Shown piece by piece: positions 56,900 through 64,000 of a stretch of DNA of 64,000 bases. Positions within the stretch are counted from its first letter, which is position 1. Each line of letters starts with the position of its first letter. The DNA comes from an uncultured Mucilaginibacter sp. Its GTDB lineage: Bacteria > Bacteroidota > Bacteroidia > Sphingobacteriales > Sphingobacteriaceae. The stretch is from contig NZ_CAJYGQ010000008.1 in NCBI RefSeq assembly GCF_913773635.1, positions 248,001 to 312,000 on the forward strand, written 5' to 3'. A model generated the notes under the pieces. That model was not told where the DNA came from and did not search any database. It was given only the letters and a program-made list of their open reading frames with translations. The translations under genes were made by a program, and so were the position numbers.

Positions 56900-59800
56900 T
56901 TACTCTTTATCCTCGTCCTGTTCATCTATAATTACCGGCGTAAAAGAACTATTATCTGCCGGTTGAGAAGTGGTTCTCCTCCCCCGCCTGAAAAGGTTTC
57001 TGAAAAACTCACCAAACGTATCAAAATCGCGCTGGTAAATTAAACCTAAACCATTTACATATTGAGGGCGATACTCGGTTGTTAATGTGTTAAGCGTGGT
57101 AGTGTTTAACGTACGATATGAAAAGCGGGCACGCAATTGCCCATCCGGACGTATCAGATACTCCGCGTTAAAATCGGCGGTGAGGTTTCTTGAATTAAAC
57201 AGGTTAGATGAGTTATTGCTGAATAAATCATTACTTCCGTTAACGTTATAAATACTTCCGTTGAGCAACACCCGATCTTTAAATAGCCGTAATGAGGCAC
57301 TTGCATCATTTTGCGACCGTATATTTAAATCAAGGCTACGGAAGTTGGTAGACTGCGCTATGTAGCTGTTCAGCTTATTAAAAAAGAACTCACTTGCAGC
57401 AGTACTTGCAGTGGTTAACACCTGCTGATTAATATTTGAGCCCGTGCCCGGCGCAAACTGCCGCCTTACAATTAAGCTTAGCGCCTGCTGGTTACGGTTA
57501 TTTACATCAGACAGGTAGGTTGCCATGTCATCCTTTATTGATGCATTAAGCGGGAAGGTAAAGTCAAAATCGATAGTGGGCTGTAACAGCGTTCTTGATA
57601 AAATGAGCTGTGCCTGCACAAGTTCCTGACGTGTACCCTGCGGAGATTGGAGCCCCGCTGCTGCATAAAGGTTAGCAATGTTAGTACGCAGCTCATAGGT
57701 GGCCTTAAGGTTAATTTCGGCGTTTGATGGATTACCCGTCCAGCGCAGCGTACCTCCCTGGTTTACCTGGAAATTTTTACTGATAAAGTTTTTAGCTGTA
57801 AATTCAAACTTACCTGATGATATTAAGAAGTCACCACGCATTTCAAAATCGCCCAGGCTGTTTATGTTAAGCTTTAGTCCGTTAGCCACACCGCGCCCCT
57901 CAAGTAAGCCCAGGTCGGTGGTTATGCGTACCACCGTTTTTTCATCAGCCGAAAGATCAAAGTTCAAAGTTACACCCTTAAATGCATTAGCTGTACTTAT
58001 TACCTTAGTGGAGTCTTTATGACTTACAAAACGTATAAAATCATATTCGTTGGCAGTGGCCGATGTATTAAGCGGAATATTAAACACGGTACCATCACCT
58101 GTTTTGGCCTTAATGTCAATCCTCATATTATCAATAGGGCCCGAAAAGCTGAAATCGCCGCTACCAAAAGCTGTACCGTAATAAAGCCTGTTATCGCGGA
58201 AGGTGGTGTTCAGCGCCATAAGGTTATTGGCACTTACCTTAATATCAAGCAACGGATTGGCAAAGTCAGACAAATCTATTTTACCGTTGGCAATACCCTT
58301 ACCACCACGCGGATCGGTTATTCGCATATCATCAATTTTGATGATGCTGTTCTCAACCGTTAACTTATCATTTATGGTATAAGGTACTTTTAAGTAATCA
58401 ACGGTTACACCGGTATTGGCTAGGGTAATTGATCCGTTTAGTTTAGGGTTTGATGACCGCCCTGTAAGTTTCATATTGGCAGATATTGTTCCCTTTACGT
58501 TTGATACCAAGTTTTTAATAAACGGAGCAAAAATGATAGCCTCGGTTTGATCCATGCGTACATCAAAGTCGAGGTTATCTCCCTCGCCTTTATCAAAGTA
58601 ATAGGCACCTGCAATATTTAAGGTCTCTAAGCCACGGTTTAATATATTCAGTTTAGCATTGGCTCGTTTTTGATCATTATCAAGGTCAGAAGCAATTTTA
58701 ACGTCACCTACATAGGTTTGGTTCATTGTTAATGAGTCAACCCGTAAATTAGCATCAACGCCTGGTTGCTTTAAAATTGAGCTCAGATTTACCTCACCGT
58801 TTAAAGCCCCATGTAAAACCACCCCGGCCGATTTGGTAAGCTGGTTGAGCGTTGCCATACTGAATTTGTCAAAGGCAACCTTTAGCTTATCCTCCGGCTT
58901 GTCTGATATAAATCCGTCAATGCGTACGTGCTGCTCGCCGTTGGTGAGTTCAAAATCTTCAATATCGGTTTTACCATTCAGGAGTCTTATACGCACCTGT
59001 TCGGTTAACTTCCATGACTGCCGCTCTAAGATAACTTCCGATGGCAGCAACTTGAGCTTAGCCGTGGTGTCTCGGCCAAATTCAACCAGGCCGTACAAGT
59101 CTAATTGGTTTGTAGCATTTTTATCAGATAGCTTTACGTTAAAATTTAGACTATCGCGCTGCAGGAAGTTTGTGATGTTTATGTCCTTAATGTAAAGACT
59201 GTCGGTAATATCAACCTTACTTAATGAAAGGTTGAGTGTAAGTAAACTATCAGCGGTGCTTTCATCCACAATGAAATCATGAAACACCATTTTGCCGTAC
59301 TTAACAGTTTTTATAAGCCCGCTGAGCGTAGCGGTCCTATCGGCCGAATTAAAGCGCCCAACGAAGGTGCCACCGTCCGGAATTTTTAAGTCGGGCATAA
59401 AAATTAACAGCAACGGATCAAGATTTTTAAGATTAAGCCTGAAATCGAAATTTTGCGGGCCTGGTGTATATATCTTGGTTTTTAACGACGGTATGTATTT
59501 TTTAGCTATTGATTTAAAATAAGACGGAAGTGTAGCCAGGTCATAGCGTCCTTTTATACTGCCATCGGCCAGGTCAGACCGTAAGCTTATTAACCTGTTA
59601 TCACCCAGGCCTTCGGCATTAAGCCTTAAAGTGTCAATAACATAATTATCATTTGGCGTAGTTATACGTACAGGATTCATTTGCACAAAGCCCTGCAAAT
59701 TATTTATGTTATCGCCCCAAAAGTTAGTTTTAACATCGGCACTAACGGTAAGGGTATCTTTTACAAACCGCAGTTTGTTTAAGTGTGCATCGCGCAGGGT

Positions 59801-61339
59801 AGCCGCAAAAGCGTAGCGCGGCATTTGCGAATTCAGGTTTACGCTGCCGTTAAGGTTAAGCTTAATGTTCCTGTCGTTAATTTTGATTTTTGCTTTAGCC
59901 AGCTGATTTTTAAAGCTACCATCAATATCAATGTTGCGGTAAGTATAGCCATCATAATCAAAGTACTTTACTTGGGCATCTAAAATGGTATTCAGGTTTT
60001 TAATATCATCGCCCTTACCATCAACTTTTGCGCTAAGCGTTGTACGGCCGAGGCTTTTGTTATCAAGCAAGGTTTGCAAATTAAAGTTAGTGGCAGCTAT
60101 TGTGCCTTTGTAAGCAGGCGTCCCCTTTGCATCAAATTTTAAGTTGATGTTTGGATCGAGCCGGCCAAGCAAGGTTTTAAACGTGCCGGCAATATTAAGG
60201 TTGTTTTGAGTACCTGTTAGCTTACCGGTATAGCTGATGTTACCGAATTTGCTGAAAATATCGGGCACCCGCAGGTTAGGCTTACCTGTAAAATGAGAAT
60301 AAAGGTAATCCAGATCTTTTTTATTAGAAGCCAACTGATTAAAGTTGAGCGCGAGGTAGGTTTTTTCCCAATCGGGCAGTCCCTTTAAGTTAAAGTTGCC
60401 CCTTATATAGGTAGCCTGGCCGGCAGTTACCGTTAAATTACGTGCCTTTATATCGTTCACCAAACCACTGGCGCGCCCGCTTAAACCCAGCTCAAAATTT
60501 GTTTTATCGAGCGAAGGTGTAAAGTATGCAATATCTTTTGACGATAGATGTGAATCTTTAATGTCAGCATCCATGCGAACTTTGTTTACAAAGTCGCTGA
60601 AATCTGAAAAAGATTTAAACCGCATTCTGAAGTAATCTTTCAGGTGTGAGTAGGGTGTAACCAATTGCAGGTTTTGCAATAAAATTTGGTTAGTGTCTAC
60701 GCGGGCGTTAACCGTAAGATTCTTTAATACAAAGCCACTGCGCTCTTCATGCAATGTAAGGTTTTGTACATTACCTTTAAATAAGTGGTTTTTTAAATCC
60801 ATTCCGGTAACCACTGTACTGAAGCGGTTCACAGCCAAGTCCTCAAAGTTTACTACGCCCGGAGTGATAATGGTATCGAGGTAGTTTTTATATCTGAACC
60901 GAAAATTGTTGATAACAATACGGCCAAAGTTAAGCGTCCATGGTTTACTTACTTTCTTAACTGTATCAGGCTTGCCACTAAAATAATCGATAACAAAATC
61001 GAGATTGGTGGTACTATCTTTCAGCTGCTTAAGTTTAAACGAACCATTATCAAGCTGAATATGCTCAAAATTAAGCTCACGGCGCTTAATGCTGTTAAAA
61101 ACCGAAAAACCTGTTAACTCAACCGTTAAACGCGGAGTTTTAAGCAAGGTGTCCTGCTGTTTGTCGAGCACGTAAAACCCCTCAAGCACTACTGATGAAA
61201 ACGGCTTAACGTAAAGGCTTTTAACATCAACCTTTGTGTGTAGTTCTTCTGATAAATACTTGGTAGCCTTTTTGGCTGCCCATGTTTGTACCGGCTTTAA
61301 TTGAAACAGTAATAACACTACACTGACAATGAGCAGCAC
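56900..61339 (-). CDS. tamB: Translocation/assembly module TamB (DUF490)
   Basis: 1479 residues from a GTG at 61339. Very large inner-membrane-anchored protein with a long beta-helical groove that is thought to carry lipids to the outer membrane. N-terminal signal anchor, then AsmA-like repeats (NGSFKLKQLKDSTTNLDF), and the C-terminal TamB/DUF490 domain (FEMRGDFLISSGKFEFTAKN, then FNAEYLIRPDGQLRARFSY near the end). The reading frame is open for 18 more codons upstream and encodes a typical start IIKKILKITLVLVLIVLLIV, but no ATG, GTG or TTG occurs there, so the true start may be ATT or ATC (61379-61384). Divergent from tsaD, overlapping its promoter if so. Confidence 0.9.
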   Translation of the reverse strand: MLLIVSVVLLLFQLKPVQTWAAKKATKYLSEELHTKVDVKSLYVKPFSSVVLEGFYVLDKQQDTLLKTPRLTVELTGFSVFNSIKRRELNFEHIQLDNGSFKLKQLKDSTTNLDFVIDYFSGKPDTVKKVSKPWTLNFGRIVINNFRFRYKNYLDTIITPGVVNFEDLAVNRFSTVVTGMDLKNHLFKGNVQNLTLHEERSGFVLKNLTVNARVDTNQILLQNLQLVTPYSHLKDYFRMRFKSFSDFSDFVNKVRMDADIKDSHLSSKDIAYFTPSLDKTNFELGLSGRASGLVNDIKARNLTVTAGQATYIRGNFNLKGLPDWEKTYLALNFNQLASNKKDLDYLYSHFTGKPNLRVPDIFSKFGNISYTGKLTGTQNNLNIAGTFKTLLGRLDPNINLKFDAKGTPAYKGTIAATNFNLQTLLDNKSLGRTTLSAKVDGKGDDIKNLNTILDAQVKYFDYDGYTYRNIDIDGSFKNQLAKAKIKINDRNIKLNLNGSVNLNSQMPRYAFAATLRDAHLNKLRFVKDTLTVSADVKTNFWGDNINNLQGFVQMNPVRITTPNDNYVIDTLRLNAEGLGDNRLISLRSDLADGSIKGRYDLATLPSYFKSIAKKYIPSLKTKIYTPGPQNFDFRLNLKNLDPLLLIFMPDLKIPDGGTFVGRFNSADRTATLSGLIKTVKYGKMVFHDFIVDESTADSLLTLNLSLSKVDITDSLYIKDINITNFLQRDSLNFNVKLSDKNATNQLDLYGLVEFGRDTTAKLKLLPSEVILERQSWKLTEQVRIRLLNGKTDIEDFELTNGEQHVRIDGFISDKPEDKLKVAFDKFSMATLNQLTKSAGVVLHGALNGEVNLSSILKQPGVDANLRVDSLTMNQTYVGDVKIASDLDNDQKRANAKLNILNRGLETLNIAGAYYFDKGEGDNLDFDVRMDQTEAIIFAPFIKNLVSNVKGTISANMKLTGRSSNPKLNGSITLANTGVTVDYLKVPYTINDKLTVENSIIKIDDMRITDPRGGKGIANGKIDLSDFANPLLDIKVSANNLMALNTTFRDNRLYYGTAFGSGDFSFSGPIDNMRIDIKAKTGDGTVFNIPLNTSATANEYDFIRFVSHKDSTKVISTANAFKGVTLNFDLSADEKTVVRITTDLGLLEGRGVANGLKLNINSLGDFEMRGDFLISSGKFEFTAKNFISKNFQVNQGGTLRWTGNPSNAEINLKATYELRTNIANLYAAAGLQSPQGTRQELVQAQLILSRTLLQPTIDFDFTFPLNASIKDDMATYLSDVNNRNQQALSLIVRRQFAPGTGSNINQQVLTTASTAASEFFFNKLNSYIAQSTNFRSLDLNIRSQNDASASLRLFKDRVLLNGSIYNVNGSNDLFSNNSSNLFNSRNLTADFNAEYLIRPDGQLRARFSYRTLNTTTLNTLTTEYRPQYVNGLGLIYQRDFDTFGEFFRNLFRRGRRTTSQPADNSSFTPVIIDEQDEDKE

Positions 61340-61380
61340 AATGAGTACCAGTACAAGCGTTATTTTGAGTATTTTTTTGA

Positions 61381-61388
61381 TAATTTTG
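61381..61388 (+). promoter_or_regulatory. -7 box of tsaD
   Basis: TAATTTTG matches TAnnTTTG, 23 bases before the ATG at 61412. No -33 TTG at the right distance. It overlaps the extended start region of tamB on the other strand. Confidence 0.4.
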
Positions 61389-61411
61389 CAGCTTTAAACC
61401 CCTGTAACCAA

Positions 61412-62413
61412 ATGCCCGTTATATTAGCAATAGAATCATCATGTGATGAAACCTCTGCAGCGGTATATGCCGATGGCAAGATGCTTAGCAACATCATAGC
61501 CAACCAAACTATACACGAGGCCTACGGGGGTGTTGTTCCCGAGCTGGCTTCCAGGGTTCATCAGCAAAACATAATTCCTGCTGTACAACAAGCAATATCT
61601 AACGCAAAAGTAAGCAAAAATGATATTGATGCGGTAGCATTTACACGTGGTCCGGGCCTGTTGGGCTCACTATTGGTAGGCGTATCATTTGCGAAGGCAT
61701 TTGCGCTGGCCCAAAACCTGCCTCTCATTGAGGTTAACCACATGCAAGCCCACATTTTGGCTCACTTTATTGATGAACCTAAACCAACATTCCCCTTTTT
61801 ATGTTTGACCGTTTCGGGCGGGCATACACAAATAGTTTTGGTGAAGGATTATTTTGACATGGAAGTAATAGGCCACACACAGGATGATGCTGCAGGCGAG
61901 GCCATGGATAAAACCAGCAAGATACTTGGCCTGCCCTACCCCGGCGGACCGCTTATTGATAAATATGCAAGACAGGGCAACCCCAATGCCTACCAATTTC
62001 CCGAACCTCAAATTCCGGGATACAACTTTAGCTTTAGCGGACTAAAAACTGCCATACTATACTTTATACAAAAAAACGAAGCTGCAGCACCTGGCTTTGT
62101 TCAAAACAATATGGCTGATATATGTGCTTCGGTTGAAAAGCGCATTGTTACCATTTTGCTTAATAAACTTACTAAAGCTGCGTTAGATTACGGTATAAAA
62201 GATGTAGCGCTTGCCGGCGGCGTGTCGGCCAATACAGGTTTAAGGCAAGGCTTACATGAATTAGGCAACAAATACAACTGGAATACTTTTGTACCTAAAA
62301 TGGAGTATTGCACTGATAATGCCGCAATGATTGCCATAGCAGGCTACTATAAATTTTTACAAAAAGATTTTACCGATCAGCATGTGGCGCCACTGGCCCG
62401 TATGCCTTTTTAA
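61412..62413 (+). CDS. tsaD: tRNA N6-adenosine threonylcarbamoyltransferase TsaD
   Basis: 333 residues. Adds the threonylcarbamoyl group to A37 of tRNAs that read ANN codons, with TsaB/TsaE. N-terminal ILAIESSCDETSAAVY, metal site NHMQAHILAH (His110, His114), VSGGHTQIVLV, DDAAGEAMDKTSKILGLPYPGG, and ALAGGVSANTGLR. First gene of a likely operon with the small membrane protein and the esterase (10- and 3-base gaps). Confidence 0.98.
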   Translation: MPVILAIESSCDETSAAVYADGKMLSNIIANQTIHEAYGGVVPELASRVHQQNIIPAVQQAISNAKVSKNDIDAVAFTRGPGLLGSLLVGVSFAKAFALAQNLPLIEVNHMQAHILAHFIDEPKPTFPFLCLTVSGGHTQIVLVKDYFDMEVIGHTQDDAAGEAMDKTSKILGLPYPGGPLIDKYARQGNPNAYQFPEPQIPGYNFSFSGLKTAILYFIQKNEAAAPGFVQNNMADICASVEKRIVTILLNKLTKAALDYGIKDVALAGGVSANTGLRQGLHELGNKYNWNTFVPKMEYCTDNAAMIAIAGYYKFLQKDFTDQHVAPLARMPF

Positions 62414-62423
62414 TATAAACACC

Positions 62424-62594
62424 ATGAGTGCACCTTCGCTTATTTTTTGGCTGATATTTGTTTTACCGCTGGTAGGATTACTGTTTTGGGTAATGAAACA
62501 AGATAAACGGAAAGGCATTACCGGACTGATAGTTTTGGCCTTAACCGTAATTATTGCCATTGTTTACATGTATGTACGTACAGGCGGAAAGTAA
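62424..62594 (+). CDS. Small two-helix membrane protein
   Basis: 56 residues from the ATG at 62424; an ORF continues 14 codons into tsaD. Two hydrophobic helices (about 6-22 and 33-51) around a basic turn (KQDKRKG). Only 10 bases after tsaD and 3 bases before the esterase, which supports a real operon gene. No family recognised. Confidence 0.6.
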   Translation: MSAPSLIFWLIFVLPLVGLLFWVMKQDKRKGITGLIVLALTVIIAIVYMYVRTGGK

Positions 62595-62597
62595 CTA

Positions 62598-63538
62598 ATG
62601 AACCGGCTCGTAGTAACCGTTTGCTTCCTTTTAATAGCTAAAGCTGGCTTTGCCCAGTTTACGGACGGACTTACACATATGCCCGATACTTCTTTTTCAA
62701 ACACCAGTGCATACCGCAATGCCATTAAAAAGTATCCTGCCATAAAACTGGTGCCCGATAGTTTGCCTGAAGATGTAAAGGCTATCAAAAATATCAGCTA
62801 CTCTAATGCAAACAAACAATCACTTTTGCTTGATGTATTTGCGCCCAAGAGGCAGCAAAAGCGCTTACCTGCAATTATAATTATACATGGCGGTGGTTGG
62901 CGTTCGGGCAACCGTATACAGCATTATGCATTGGCCCAGCAGTTGGCAAGGCAAGGTTTTGTTTGTTTTACACCGGCGTACCGTTTATCTACCGATGCAC
63001 TTTACCCTGCTGCTGTTAACGATTTAAAAGCAGCAATTGCCTGGGTTAAATCTCATGCTAAAAAGTACAATGTTGATACTAAGAAACTAAGTGTGCTGGG
63101 CTTTTCGGCGGGCGGGCAACTGGCTACCTTATTAGGAACAACTGAAAAAAACCTTATGGCCATTGTAGATATTGACGGAACGTTGGCCTTTATACACCCC
63201 GAATCGGGCGAGGGCGATGACAGCAAATCAATATCGGCAGCAACCTACTGGTTTGGCTATAACAAAACTGAAAGGCCCGACTTATGGAGGGAAGCCGCAG
63301 CGTTAACACATGTTGGCCCTCAAACACCACCTACGCTCTTTATCAACAGCTCGGTTGACCGTATGCACGCCGGCCGTACAGATTATATTGATACGCTGAA
63401 CAAATACAAAATCTACAGCGAGGTACATACTTCCCAAATTCGCCGCATACATTTTGCTTGTTTGAGCCGTGGTTTACACCAACAGTAAAGTACATTACCA
63501 GCTTTTTAAACAAGATTGCATCTGAAAAAGCTAACTGA
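62598..63538 (+). pseudogene. Secreted alpha/beta hydrolase, C-terminus frameshifted
   Basis: The uninterrupted frame gives 296 residues ending at 63488. Signal peptide (about 1-20); esterase motifs IIHGGGW (oxyanion), GFSAGGQ (nucleophile Ser); FINSSVDRMHAG (acid region). After position 63431 the frame changes: the current frame ends QIRRIHFACLSRGLHQQ, while the next frame reads FPNSPHTFCLFEPWFTPTVK and continues to a TGA at 63536-63538. That second reading matches the conserved end of the family, including the catalytic His (SPHTF). One missing T near ACTTCC explains it. So the gene is either recently broken or carries a sequence error. Third gene of the tsaD operon. Confidence 0.75.
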
Positions 63539-64000
63539 TTATTTTTTGTTAGGATCTATCATTGCAATGCGTCCATCGGGCTCGTGTTTCAGTTGGGCTA
63601 CCTTCACGTTACGCAAGTGTGTTTTTCCAGAAAGCTGCGTATCATGATAAAAAATATACCACTTGCCTTTAAACTCAACAATGGAATGATGAGTTGTCCA
63701 CCCTTCAACAGGCTGCATAAAAGTACCTGCATAAACAAACGGACCGGTAGGTTTGCTGCCAAGTGCGTAAGCTAAAAGGTGTGTATCGCCGGTTGAATAG
63801 CTGAGGTAGTACTTGCCATTATATTTATGCATCCACGAACCTTCAAAAAAACGACGGTTATGGTCTTTACCTAACAACGGTTTGCCTCCGCTATCAATAA
63901 TAACTGCATCTTTTACTTCACCGTCAAACTCTTTCATATTCGTTTTAAGCTTAGCTACCTTACAGTTTATTGCCGGTGAATCATCCTGCTGCAAATCGGT
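63539..64000 (-). CDS. Glycoside hydrolase family 43-like enzyme (N-terminal part outside window)
   Basis: Only the last 153 codons are in the window; the gene enters from the right edge. The end of a five-bladed GH43 propeller: KEFDGEVKDAVIIDSGGKP, then FFEGSWMHKYNGKYYLSYST, where the Glu is the expected catalytic acid, and GWTTHHSIVEFKGKWYIFYH with the conserved His. GH43 enzymes remove arabinose or xylose from plant polysaccharides. Convergent with the frameshifted esterase; their stop codons touch (63538/63539). Confidence 0.85.
   Translation of the reverse strand, partial: TDLQQDDSPAINCKVAKLKTNMKEFDGEVKDAVIIDSGGKPLLGKDHNRRFFEGSWMHKYNGKYYLSYSTGDTHLLAYALGSKPTGPFVYAGTFMQPVEGWTTHHSIVEFKGKWYIFYHDTQLSGKTHLRNVKVAQLKHEPDGRIAMIDPNKK

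Noticed and set aside
63420-63440. Programmed -1 frameshift in the esterase
   Set aside because: The zero-frame codons ACT TCC CAA ATT offer no X-XXY-YYZ slippery site.

Overview
The window is chromosomal DNA from a member of the Bacteroidota, most likely Sphingobacteriaceae (Mucilaginibacter/Pedobacter-like). This is inferred from gene content: an alternative complex III locus, a SusC/SusD/DUF1735 outer-membrane set, OMP_b-brl_3 and TamB-type envelope proteins, a release factor 2 gene with a +1 frameshift site, and TAnnTTTG-type -7 promoter boxes. Shine-Dalgarno sequences are weak or absent before most starts. There is no prophage, CRISPR array, rRNA operon or insertion sequence. One tRNA (Met, CAT) is present.

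Layout. 1-2736: start of an alternative complex III operon (actB cut by the window edge, and a six-heme actA-like cytochrome). 3100-7623: a deoxyhypusine-synthase-like enzyme divergent from mfd. 7684-15389: SGNH hydrolase, Cys-rich copper-binding-type four-helix protein, Gly/Arg-rich DUF6515 protein, large outer-membrane beta-barrel, and a PadR-PspC operon. 15562-21076: SusC, SusD and a DUF1735 lipoprotein. 21140-24745: two unknown small proteins and an M14 peptidase. 24853-31430: recQ, a degenerate methyltransferase, a SirB1-like protein, a GNAT, an Imm32-like orphan and two tandem esterases. 31497-41280: prfB, pgi, a glutaminyl cyclase-like lipoprotein, a yraN-dnaG operon, and asnS. 41474-47525: SDR oxidoreductase, tricorn-type protease, and an M20 peptidase-SPOR operon bracketed by two related palindromic elements. 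47645-52511: secA divergent from purD. 52791-64000: lipoprotein, tRNA-Met, START-like protein, lptF/G, ribBA, tamB divergent from tsaD, a frameshifted esterase and the end of a GH43 gene.

Most genes are housekeeping or envelope functions and are separated by clear hairpin terminators. I saw no multi-gene defence, secretion or biosynthetic island that would count as a new system. The points most worth a second look are: a DnaG primase whose N-terminal zinc-finger ligands are all replaced; the prfB recoding site with a perfect AGGAGG; a 24-bp periodic operator-like array upstream of pgi; several promoters placed so close to the start codon that the mRNAs would be leaderless; a tamB whose conserved N-terminus precedes any standard start codon; two apparent frameshifts (the terminal esterase, and a small membrane protein after prfB); and two related inverted-repeat elements flanking one operon.
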